The notes under the pieces were generated by a model that saw only the letters and a program-made list of their open reading frames with translations, had not been told where the DNA came from and did no database searches. Positions 54,910 through 64,000 of a stretch of 64,000 nt of DNA are shown here, piece after piece. The DNA comes from Bolinopsis microptera. Its lineage: Eukaryota > Ctenophora > Tentaculata > Lobata > Bolinopsidae. A program made the translations under genes and the position numbers. The number at the start of each line of letters is the position of its first letter. Position 1 is the first letter of the stretch. The DNA lies in assembly GCF_026151205.1 (NCBI RefSeq), contig NC_087082.1, positions 16,895,401 to 16,959,400 on the forward strand, given 5' to 3'.

Positions 54910-55831
54910 GAATTCTTCGCACGTATGAATGAGGACATAGAGGGGGGAGGAAATTCTCAACTGGCAATCTTTCAAAAAACTAAAAATCAGAAAAAGGAAA
55001 CTTTAAATTTCGACAGTTATGATATGAATAGATTAGAGACTTTTTTTTGATAAAATCCCTCAAAAATGGTAAAGCTCCTCACTCGACATGATTAACAACG
55101 AAATTATAAAATCTTTGGACACCAATCATAAATTGATTATGTTCAACCTCTTCAACGCCTGCTTTTCACAAGGCATTTATCCCTGGAACGTCATCATTAT
55201 ATCCTCACTTCACAAAAAGGGAAATAAATCGGATCCTGACAACTACCGTGCAGTTGCTGTCAGCAGTGTCATAGGAAAACTATTCTCAACTATTCTCTTA
55301 AAGCGACTCATTCACTTCCGCTCTGAAAACTGTCCTGATCCACCTAACCAACTAGGCTTCACAAAGAAAGCTCAAACCTACAATCACATACTAACCATGA
55401 AAACTATAGCTTCAAAATATAAACTTTTGGGGAAACCTGTATATGCAGTATTTGTTGATTTTTAAAAAGCATTCGACTCAGTCTGCCGTCAAGCCCTTTT
55501 CCTTAAACTCGCAAAAAATAGCATAACTGGAAACTTCTACAAAATCCTCAAAAATATGTAGTCAAACTCGTACGCTTACATAAAATTATCTGGTAATCTC
55601 AGTAAACGCTTTGAGATACGTGAAGGTACTGCAGAACAAGGTCACCCACTCTCACCTGATATTTTTAAAGTTTTTCTAGGTGATATGTCCTGCCTCCTAG
55701 ATTTCCCAAATTGCCCCTTACTTTAAAATATGATTGTTAGCCACCGATTGTGGGCGGATGACCTTATACTCCTTTCACTCGACCAGGAAACCACTCAAAA
55801 GCAGCTTAATATTGAAAAACCAATTGAATCA
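54910..55831 (+). pseudogene. LINE reverse transcriptase
   Basis: Linker (GGNSQLAIFQKTKNQKKETL), then from 55088 IPWN-type start: GIYPWNVIIISSLHKKGNKS, DPDNYRAVAVSSVIGKLFS, QLGFTKKAQT. The frame passes a TAA in FVDF-stop-KAFDSV (catalytic Asp motif A), then AEQGHPLSPDIF and WADDLILLS (motif C; the two Asp are intact). Stops at 55466, 55559 and 55723 in one frame, no shift. RT copies RNA to DNA at a nicked target. The style (NYR.. SV.GKLF, QGxPLSP, ADDLILLS) fits the CR1/Jockey group. It ends in the palm and has no thumb. Confidence 0.8.
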
Positions 55832-57240
55832 AGGAACGAGCATACCATATTATATGTAGAGGGCTGTTCATCTTTCGAGGGTTAGTCAGTTTCTGTCCGT
55901 GTGATGTGTTGTTCTTCTCCTTTCTGTGTCCCCGTCGTTTTGTTTTGTAAATATTATGTTTTTTACAACATGTAGTAGTGTTTTAAGAAAATATTTCAAT
56001 CGAACTTAATAGTTAATAATAACAAACACAAATACTAGACACTTAACATTTTAACGTGTATTTTATTATATATTATGTATTAAAACTTTTACATCCTAAT
56101 ATGCAATATTCAATAGTATGAAAAAAACAATTTATATGTAAAAAAACAATTTATACGTGTGTGCTTGCAGCTGATATCAGGCTTGGGGTGGTGCTTTAGA
56201 AACGGTATTTCGGGTACTAGTAAAGCTCTTACAGGCAACTGGTTCCTTTTGCCAGCCGTTTTTAGTCCAGTACTGTCCCATTTCTGGTCTCAAAACATGC
56301 GCAACAAAAATTTTTGTTATGCCAACGTGGAATTATTTGTATCACGTCGTAACCCCCTGTCATTGCAAGAAGTGTGATTATCGGATGTTCAAGTTTAACT
56401 ATGTTTATTATGATATTATTATTCATTGTAATATGGCAATAAAATTTAAATGTTGTTTTACTTAACATTTTGTTTCACTTCTGTGTCTGCTGGTCAGGGT
56501 CAGACAGGTGCAAGTTAGAGGCTTCACATGGTGGTGGTGACTGAAAGAGAATCGGTTAGCTTTTCAATGTTCACTAAAGTACGATCAAAATCATCATTAT
56601 TTAATACTTAGAGGTGATCGCATTCTCGAAATAGACATATTAGCTAAATGAGTAACATGACACTGGATTATATACCTCACATTGCAAATAAATCAAGTCC
56701 ATAGCTGGCATTCCTTACATCCATTATCTTAACTGTGTTTTTACATTCACCGTTATCTTCGAGGAAATACCTGAACCTGAAAGATAATAGATTAAACGAT
56801 GACTAAAAGAATGGATTAGATTGCCGCGCCGGAAGGTTCTCATTATATTTATTTCTACAAACGCATGGTGAGACGGTGCGTGATTATAAAAAGTATTCCG
56901 CGCGTTCCTACCCGTACTGCAAATGTTAAAGGATGAGGCAGTGCTTTAGACAAGAATTGAACGTGATGTCGACACCGTTCGGATCCGATATAGCTCAAAA
57001 GTTGAGGTGTTTTAGCAAAATTGTGAGCGAAATATATAATAATAATAATAAATTGAAATTTAATAACACCGCTTTTAAGATAAAACTTATACTCAGCAGT
57101 GTTTGAACTAGTCATCCCAGAAAATATCATGAATACTGAGCTTAAAGATAACATATGCTTGAAAATATATCGTCAATACTAAAGCCCGAAAATGGTACTT
57201 AAATATATTATGCAAAGATCGAATTCCAAATATGACCACA
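55832..57240. other. Intergenic, no gene recognised
   Basis: AT-rich. A short direct repeat of AAAAAAACAATTTATA(T/C)GTG at 56122-56158. Frames at 56159-56377 show no motif. Confidence 0.5.
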
Positions 57241-57244
57241 ATAG

Positions 57245-57526
57245 TTATCGATAAAGTTTTTCAAGTTCATCTGGAGACAGTTTGAAAAGGTAAGTCTTTA
57301 GAAAATTTTTAAAACATTCCAAAGATTGAGCTGAGGTGATGGTAACAGGCAGACGATTGTAGATCTTCGGAGCCACTACAGAGAAGCTACGCTCACCAAA
57401 CTTTGAATTACAAGAAGGAACAATAAGCTTCAATGAGTGACCATGATGAGCATACTTGAACATGTCCTGCAGATAAGTTGGTGCCAATCCTAACAGTGAC
57501 TTGTGAGATATAACTACCAGGTGCAA
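57245..57526 (-). pseudogene. LINE polyprotein C-terminal end (CR1/L2-type)
   Basis: Minus-strand frame: HKSLLGLAPTYLQDMFKYAH, then LIVPSCNSKFGERSFSVVAP and KIYNRLPVTITSAQSLECFK, NFLKTYLFKLSP. 'HKxLxGLAPxYLxDL', 'FGxRSFSVxAPKxWNxLP' and 'FKxxLKTYLF' mark the last 90 residues of CR1/L2-type reverse transcriptase proteins. It is cut at the 5' side in TGA 57529. This is a separate 5'-truncated insertion opposite to the LINE at 53.8-55.8 kb. Confidence 0.8.
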
Positions 57527-58073
57527 AATATCTCATAGACTCCCTTTCAGCAAAACAAAAACAAGGTATGAAAGTTCTAGATCTTCAAATCCCTGATTAG
57601 ACACAGAGTGGAGTAATGCTACCCGCTCTGGAAACCAAAGTATAAAGTAACACTCCCTAGTCCCCTTCTCTCACCAAAATATCATCAGTTGCTGCACGCT
57701 CTGTCTGAGTGTCTATGATTACTCATTCGCAGTTAGAGCTGGAAGATTCTGGAATGTTCCCCCAAAATTGTCAATACTCATAAGCCTCTGGCAAGCTTGA
57801 AGCTTCAAGACATTTCTCGGAATTTCCGAGACACCCTTCCAGACAAGCCCCCTACTCCTGGATAGAGTGCAGAAAGCTCTAACTCGATAATAGACAGTGC
57901 AGTCAAGGAGGTGGTCCGCAGATTGCGTGATGGCCGTGAAGATGCCCACTTCTAAAATTCTCAATAGGTTCAAATTTCAATAGGTAGGAACAACAAATTA
58001 AAAATATTTATACTGGTTATCGATTTACTGAAGCATTTTCTAAAAAGGCTGTTTCCAGATATCAAACACTCGC
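57527..58073. other. Intergenic, no clear gene
   Basis: A minus frame of 84 codons (57719-57973) exists without motif; it might be older LINE sequence. Nothing else. Confidence 0.4.
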
Positions 58074-58081
58074 GTTACATG

Positions 58082-58317
58082 CAGTGGCGTAACGTTGCCT
58101 GTTGGCGCTGAAAAAGCGCCCCCCTGTTGGCGCCCCTCCCCTTTTGGCGCTGAAAAAGCGCCCCACTGTTGACGCCCCTCCCCTTTTGGCGCTGAAAAAG
58201 CGCCCCCTGTTGGCGCCCCTCCCCTTTTGGGACCCCTCCTTTCAATTGAACAAATTAGATGATTTAGAGGACACGCCGGTAAAATCGGGGTCGGCGGGGC
58301 CCTTCGTTACGCCCCTG
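58082..58317. mobile_element. hAT-type MITE, 236 bases, perfect 8-bp duplication
   Basis: Ends CAGTGGCGTAACG and CGTTACGCCCCTG are inverted. Flanks GTTACATG at 58074-58081 and 58318-58325 are identical, the 8-base duplication of hAT elements. The interior has three tandem TTGGCGCTGAAAAAGCGCCCC(C/A)CTG units with hairpin potential (GGCGC..GCGCC). A related copy in the opposite orientation is 63263-63551. Confidence 0.9.
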
Positions 58318-58325
58318 GTTACATG

Positions 58326-58639
58326 CCCATCCAATAAATTCTCCATCGACATAATATAGGTAAGCTAATAGGCCATATTTTAAATATAGATGATGATTAT
58401 GAAAATCTAAAATATATGGCTACAATGAGCATTTTAATACCACTATTAATTTAATCCTAAAATGTGCCATGTAATAATATTAAAACCGTTAAATAGATGT
58501 ACCTATCAAACTTCTTATCGGCCATGTAACCCGGAAAATGTGTTGCTGTTAAAAGATAAGCACCGTTATCACTCACAAATGAACCCAGTTATAATAACAA
58601 AATTAGACGGCCGGAATATAGATGGCCGGACCATAACGA
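58326..58639. other. Intergenic, no gene recognised
   Basis: No motif-bearing frame. Confidence 0.5.
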
Positions 58640-58801
58640 GTTACACTCACCACGGTTCGGGGGGGGGGGATCATACACGTAGTACCGTACGTGACGTTGG
58701 GTGGGTGGGTCTTTTGACAAATTTACACTTAGTCGACGTCACGTACAGAACTTAGTACCTGATCCCCTCCCCCCGCACGGTGACAGAGTGTTAGCTGTAA
58801 C
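58640..58801. repeat. Imperfect palindrome, 162 bases
   Basis: Arms 58640-58697 and 58736-58801: GTTACACTCACCACGG, G-run, GATCA..AGTACCGTACGTGACGT, mirrored as ACGTCACGTAC..AGTACCTGATC, C-run, CACGGTGACAGAGTGTTAGCTGTAAC. A MITE-like fold-back, with the right end merging into a tandem repeat. Confidence 0.65.
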
Positions 58802-58892
58802 AATGGATTAGCTGTAACAATGGATTAGCTGTAACAATGGATTAGCTGTAACAATGGATTAGCTGTAACAATGGATTAGCTGTAAGAATAGA
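58791..58892 (+). repeat. 17-base tandem repeat TTAGCTGTAACAATGGA
   Basis: Six units, the last one altered (GTAAGAATAGA). The unit's TAGCTGTAAC is also the palindrome's outer end, so the array probably grew from that element's terminus. Confidence 0.9.
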
Positions 58893-59060
58893 TGTGTAAG
58901 CAATGGATGGATGTGACTATATCTCACTACATACTGTTATAAAATTTTGCACTTCAGTGTTTCAGAGTACTAGTGGTACAAGCAGTCAAACCGTAAAAAA
59001 CTTGTTGAGGATTAACAATTAAAATATCATTATTTTAAGTCGGTACGTCTTATCAATCAT
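58893..59060. other. Intergenic
   Basis: Nothing recognised. Confidence 0.4.
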
Positions 59061-59615
59061 CATGACTCGGGCGGGTATAGGACACTAGGGCGTAGGACAA
59101 AAGGGCGTTACTTTTCTAAAAGGGTGGACACGAGGGCGAATCACATGATTAATTTTACCAAAAACCGTCCTAAATGATGGTCGTTTTAACTGAGAGGATT
59201 GATGGTTTGAAATTAAGTGAACACACCTCAGTGATATTCGTCTGCCCAAAGCAAAGTAAATACTCGTCTTAGTACGCACTAGTCTTGATCTAAAATCTGC
59301 TGCTGAGATATTTAAGGAAAATCTCTCAATTTTTGGCTCGTTTAAGTCTCGGTGATTATTTGTCACATCACTATTTTTGTTTCAAATTTACATGTGAGTA
59401 GATCAAATTTTTCGAGCTAAGCTGTACCTCAACCTGACTGTTGAGGACATAAAAAACCCGTTTGTCCATGTTAAAGTGATTCATGTGATTCGCCCTCGTG
59501 TCCACCCTTTCAGGAAAGTACCGTCCTCGTGTCCAACCTTTTAGGAAATTACCACCCTTGTGTCCACCATTTTAGGAAAGTACCGCCCTTGTGTCCGGTT
59601 CCCAACTCGGGCATG
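59061..59615. mobile_element. Fold-back element with GGTGGACACGAGGGCG repeats
   Basis: Left end 59061-59155 (CATGACTCGGGCGGG, GGACACTAGGGCG, AAAAGGGTGGACACGAGGGCGAATCACATGATT) and right end 59475-59615 are inverted copies. The right arm has about four tandem GTGTCCACC..TTTTAGGAAAGTACCGCCCTT units and the left two. The interior has no transposase; the minus frame of 93 codons across it starts in the arm and is not convincing. Confidence 0.7.
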
Positions 59616-60439
59616 TCACCAAAATGGAAAATTTACTCCTTCGTACCTTCTTACCTTCAAATAAAACCAGGGGAGTAGGAATGATTTTCTTCATGGGGGG
59701 GGGGGGGGGGCCAAATTATAAATATTTTTTTGCGCTTCGCGCCACAGCCTGAATTTTTTGGCTCTTCTACTTGTAGTCTACTTGTAGGAGGCCAAAATGA
59801 GGCTAATAAAGAATTCGAACGTATTTTAACTTAAATGTACGGAAACAGGTTATAGACCCACTAAAAATCTTGCTATTGCAGCCCGAAGGTTATTGAGACT
59901 TTATCATAATTTGTGTGATGTTAAATTAAGGAAGCTAACAGATCAAACCATCGAGTAACTTGTGTCGCAATCAGATGTAGTGTTAGAATATGGTTAGAAT
60001 ATGGTTAGAATATGGTAAGAATATGGTTAGAATATAGGTTGACCAGATACCAATCTAAAAAGCATGTTTTTTAGAGTGTCGGCAAGTTAGCCTCAGTTTG
60101 ACCTAAACTGAAGAACCATAACCTTATTGATCTTTGGTCAAAGCTAAAATTAAATCTTACAGAAGCATTCAACATAAAACTATCACTTGTTAAATATTGT
60201 AATAAGCGTAGCAGGAGGAGTTAGCCTCAATCTCACCTCCCAAAACTCATGTCAGGTTAGTATATATATAATCGTCGACTATTCATGAATACAGGTTAGA
60301 CAGGAACAATTTGAAGGGCTAGTCCGAAGAAGTAGTAGAACAAGTAATGAAGAAAACCTTTATAGTTAACCTTATTTTACCCTCCATCAAAAGACAGGAA
60401 GGGTACTATATATGTGGAGTCTACCTATCCATATTATAA
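59616..60439. other. Intergenic with GGTTAGAATAT repeat
   Basis: Five 11-base GGTTAGAATAT units at 59984-60038 and a G16 run at 59696-59711. No gene. Confidence 0.6.
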
Positions 60440-60454
60440 TGTATACCAGGGCAA

Positions 60455-60685
60455 AGGATACTTTAAAGGACGTTATTGTTCAAACATAATTCAACAATTA
60501 GAAATGATATGTTAGCCTCACTTTACCCTCCATTAAAAGGAAAAAAGGGGTCGGCCGGGCCGGCCTTCGACCTAGAGCATCCATCTCATGTATTTTAGGT
60601 CAGAGGATACTTTAATAGACGTTATTATTCAAATATAATTCAAAAATTAGAAATGACTTGTTAGCCTCATTTTTCCCTCAATTAG
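60455..60685 (+). repeat. Two direct repeats of about 85 bases
   Basis: 60455-60540 and 60600-60685 share AGGATACTTTAA(A/T)(G)GACGTTATT, CAAA(C/T)ATAATTCAA, TTAGAAATGA and GTTAGCCTCA. A more diverged third piece is near 60366-60410 (TTACCCTCCATCAAAAG). Tandem duplication of non-coding sequence. Confidence 0.7.
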
Positions 60686-61654
60686 CGAAAAAATTTCCCT
60701 CTTCTCTTCGGATTCTAAAAGAGTTCGATCTGATGAATCGATTAAACACGTTTAAACTTTTATTGTTGTTTATGTTCTTTGAATGCTTCAACGATTTTAT
60801 TAATCGAAACTCAATTAGTTGAACTATAGAAATATGAAATATCATATGCCTATCTTAAAAGTTCTTCCTGTGACAATCTTCTAAAGTTAAATTGGGTAAA
60901 ACATGGTCCATCTCGTGCGAACTTTCCTAATGATCAGTGCAGGGTCAGTAACAGTGGAAGGCCCTTATATCATGAAGCCCATAATTAAAGCTCTAGCTGT
61001 GAATTTTGGGTTTTGGTAAAAGATCACTGAATAAGTTATTATTTCATAGCATGTAGAAGGCGGACCAAAATATGTTTCCAGCAAGAATTTACTCTAATTA
61101 GTACAGAAAGATCTGTCTGGAAAAAAATAATTGCCGAGCCGACGAGCTTTAAAAGTATTTTCGAATGAAAGATTGTGATTTAGGCCTCATAATACTCTTA
61201 CAGCTGAATGCTCATCCTGCAAAATTGTTTTCTGCAACCTCACAAACTGCAGGCAATATCAATAAAACAGAATTATTGTTAAGGAGGGTACTATGAGTAA
61301 ACGTTTGACAGCAGTAGCTGCTTAAAACGGTTTATCATAGATATTAAGGCCGTTGTGGAACAATTTCACAACAAGCTCCTATTGACAATTTTCAAAAGTC
61401 AATAGGAGCTTCATATTCTTAAATAAAAAGTGCCTGTAAATTTGCTTGATTTGCAAAAGTTAAATTAAGGCTTGGCCAATCACTCAGAAAATATGCATTT
61501 AAGGTGTTTATTGTTGGGAACCTGTTCATCTGACACAATTGCAGTTATTTTCCACCCCCTATCTAGATCTCACACCTTTCAAAAGTATTTTTCTTCCCAG
61601 AACCCAGTACTCCTACACAAAATTTCCCACCAGCTTGCTGGAGCAGGCTTGTTT
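60686..61654. other. Intergenic, no gene recognised
   Basis: A small inverted pair, AAGCTCCTATTGACAATTTT / AAAAGTCAATAGGAGCTT at 61374-61411, forms a 17-base stem hairpin. Otherwise nothing. Confidence 0.5.
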
Positions 61655-61699
61655 CCCCCCCCCCCCCCCCCCCCTCCCCCCCCCCCCCCCCCCCCCCCC
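61655..61699 (+). repeat. Poly-C tract (C20-T-C24)
   Basis: Longest C tract. It produces poly-Pro and poly-Gly frames on both strands that are not genes. Confidence 0.9.
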
Positions 61700-63262
61700 T
61701 TGTTTTGCAATATCGGCTTTGCACATCTTGAGCATGTGTAGCTGAGCCCCAGAAAATGTCTAACGTTTTTGCTTGCCCACATTGAAATTTAAAAAAACAG
61801 AATGCCCAATGCCCTCCAAAGTGCAGATAACATAAACTTTCACACAGACAGGAGGAATTCAAGTTGTTTTAAAGCCGGGGTCAAATCATTTTGACCATTT
61901 TGCTTATGTAGATGGCCTAGAAGCAATTTGGCAATGGTGATCAAACACAGTTTCAAGAACGATTCAAATAATGATATATTAAATGCATATATATTAGGGC
62001 TGCCAGCAACAACTGTGAAATAAGTGTGGCTTGTAAAAGAGGATACATATTGGGACATTTGCTTTCAGAGTTCCAATGAGATGATAAATCTAGTAAAGTT
62101 TGTTATAAAAAGTAATCTAGTGAAAATTGAACTCCAGCTACCAAATAGAGCTAGAGGGAAGCTTTCTGCCATCCTTCCAGGCAAAATCATACCTGTTAGA
62201 CTCAGAACTCTGTAACTGTGCTGCCAGCGGATACCGATCCATCTTTTCTCCTTTCGACTTTGCCATAATTATATGTTGTTTCTTGTCAACCCAGTCATGA
62301 TTTCTAAGAGTAATAGATTATTGAATGAAAGATACAAGAAGTTACAATCAGAACAAATAAATAAAATATACACCATTCCAGGACAATCATGACTGCTAAT
62401 TGTTAAATTCTTGGCAGTATTCAAGATGCCTGATGGAATTCCGTGTGAACATCCACACAGAATTTCACGCTAGTTCACATAGAATTCGGCGTGGACTAGT
62501 TGGGCTTCTAGATACTGCCTAATTCCCTGCTAAAAAAATAATGAAAAAAGGCCTTGAATAGAGGCCATTCAGCTTGTGATGTTATTCCATATTGGAACAA
62601 ACTCCCTCCGGATGTCAAGAGCTCTGTGACAGTTTTAGGCTTTAAAATTAAATTAGGATGATGTAAGAAGGATTATATGATTTCTAAAAGTATTACAAAT
62701 TATTACAAATTATTACTTTTTTGGACTGTTTCTAATGAAGTTTTAGTTGAGGGAGTTGAAGAATTGAGGGAGCCAGTTATGTCAGTAATAATAAAGAGAA
62801 AGATAACGATTATCTTTGGTTTCATCCTTATGTGGCAAAGAAGCGATTTATAAATATTTATTCCACTGTGAAATTTGATTAGGTTTTAAAATAGGATTGT
62901 TGATACATTTTTTTGAATATTGTATTTGATAAATAATTTATGTTGGTGGGGAAATATTTATAATATATTTTTTCGCATAGTGCGATGATATTTTGTAGAA
63001 TGTTTCGAAAGAAGTTTTAACAAGAATTGAAGGTACCAATTATATCAGTAATAAGGAAAAACACAATGATTATCTGTGGTTCCATCCTTATGTAGCAAAG
63101 AAACGTTTTATAAATCTTTACTCCACTGGGAAGTATGAATAAATTAAATTTTGTAATGTTGTTTTTATTCATGATTAATATTTGATAAATTATTACCTTT
63201 AAATTTGATGGAGAAATAGTTATTTTTCCATGTAGTGTGATGATACTTTGTAGACATTAGTG
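61700..63262. other. Intergenic with a diverged duplication
   Basis: 62780-62900 and 63035-63150 share AATAA(A)GA(G)AAA..ACGATTATCT(T/G)TGGTT(T/C)CATCCTTATGT(G/A)GCAAAGAA(G/A)CG(A/T)TTTATAAAT, a tandem repeat of about 250-base period. A minus scrap at 62550-62630 (SERPFSL..., reading LVMLFHIGTNSLRMSRAL on plus in another frame) resembles LINE C-terminal style 'WNxLP..' but is too short to call. Confidence 0.45.
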
Positions 63263-63551
63263 CAGTGGCGTAACGAAGGGCCCTGCTGACCCCGCTGTGC
63301 AGGGGGGCGCCGTCTTAGGGGGGCGCCAAATCGTCGTTTGAATGTGGGACAATTTCGAAAACTTAACTAAAGTACTAGCAAAACTGCGCGTTTTGCTCCA
63401 GATACACACTTTTTTAGAGATTTTTACCGGTGTATCCTCTAAAATCACCTAATTTGTTCAATGTTAGGGAGGGGCACCAAAAGGGGAGGGGGCGCCAACA
63501 GGGGGGCGCCTTTTCGGCAGGGGGGCGCCAACAGGCAACGTTACGCCACTG
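63263..63551. mobile_element. Second copy of the CAGTGGCGTAACG MITE
   Basis: Ends CAGTGGCGTAACG and CGTTACGCCACTG are perfect 13-base inverted repeats. Inverted relative to 58082-58317 and carrying about 90 extra bases (63333-63425) in the middle. The 8 bases on each side (CATTAGTG and ATGTTATG) do not match, so this insertion is older or rearranged. The minus frame read across it is not a gene. Confidence 0.8.
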
Positions 63552-64000
63552 ATGTTATGTCATAATTTTTACTTTACTTTACTTTACTTTATGTGTGATG
63601 ATGTGATGTCATAAATTTTACTTTACTAAACTTTATTTTAGCTCCAATGCTCATGTATTCTAACAGATTCTACCAATCCAATACAAAGAGTAAAGTAGGT
63701 TTCCATTCAGTCAGTAGTAAAACGTGTCAGGGGCTGGTCTTCCTTAGAGGGACTCCCCATTTAATTCGTGGCAGGCCTGAGCATTGGCAGTTACCTGGCA
63801 TGTCAGCCCCAATGTGAAGAGCTCTTTTCTAGATTCTTGCATCATATACGTGAGAGGAGCGAATATGAAATACAGAATACTAAATTAGCAAGCTAGGTAA
63901 CATTGGCGGTTAAGAAACGACAATTTCTTTTGTGTTTTGTGTTTTGAAAAAAGACAATGTAAAATATTTAGCAACTCACTATAAATCCTAAATACGTTTC
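63552..64000. other. Intergenic to the right edge
   Basis: A CTTTA-type short repeat (ACTTTACTTTACTTTACTTTA) at 63570-63592 with an echo at 63618-63635. No gene. Confidence 0.5.

Noticed and set aside
56159-56377. 72-codon ORF with Trp/Phe/Leu-rich composition
   Set aside because: No motif or splice context and AT-rich flanks.
57719-57973. Minus-strand 84-codon ORF near the LINE end
   Set aside because: Wondered if it was an upstream LINE part, but it shows no RT or C-terminal motif and lies in a different frame with stops between.
61472-61862. Poly-Pro and poly-Gly proteins
   Set aside because: Caused by the C20-T-C24 tract.
1-64000. CRISPR arrays, bacterial operons, tRNA and rRNA genes
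   Set aside because: No regularly spaced repeats with unique spacers, no ribosome-binding-site-led gene chains, and no cloverleaf or conserved rRNA segment found by eye.

Overview
This is nuclear DNA of an animal, most likely an aquatic invertebrate. It is AT-rich, coding sequence is sparse and split by GT-AG introns, and recognisable sequence is almost all mobile-element debris: LINE endonuclease, reverse transcriptase and C-terminal fragments, a Gypsy-like LTR pair, hAT- and PIF/ISL2EU-like transposase pieces, a Polinton/adenovirus-type protease, MITEs and fold-back elements. Homopolymer G/C runs of 20-31 bases and many minisatellites are also typical. I cannot name the species. No complete housekeeping gene, rRNA, tRNA or CRISPR array was seen, and no bacterial features are expected.

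Layout. 0-5.5 kb: a zinc-finger ORF1/gag-like fragment, a CTCAGTGTG minisatellite and a diverged tandem duplication. 7.7-8.7 kb: one possible small four-exon host gene. 10.5-11 kb: a GGTTACTAT satellite. 13.3-25 kb: a 3.9-4.6 kb segmental duplication (15326-19223 and 20337-24915) carrying a broken multi-exon transposon gene and a gag-like start, separated by a cysteine/aspartate-rich invertebrate transposon-type ORF and an endonuclease-like tail. 25.7-36.7 kb: a run of small plus-strand ORFs that includes a frameshifted Polinton-type cysteine protease between two 130-bp direct repeats, a PPxY-containing coiled-coil protein with a 17-A run, several basic proteins, a Helitron-like scrap and a 264-codon ORF with two stops. 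This is the most unusual part and may be a decayed virus-like DNA element.

37.4-42.1 kb: an almost intact 4.65 kb minus-strand LTR retrotransposon without coding capacity. 42.2-44 kb: an ORF split by a 1.36 kb near-perfect palindrome flanked by TTAA. 44.9 kb: a 133-bp palindrome with telomeric repeats in its centre. 45.7-48.5 kb: a LINE ORF1-like gene interrupted by a younger LINE with a perfect 10-bp target duplication, then two transposase pieces. 49-53.7 kb: small unknown ORFs, including a three-copy Arg-Gly plus CxxC family. 53.7-57.5 kb: LINE remains with a nested transposase tail. 58-63.6 kb: MITEs, palindromes and tandem repeats, including a hAT-type MITE with a perfect 8-bp duplication.

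The genes do not form one pathway; they are layers of insertions. All family names come from motifs read by eye, with no database search.
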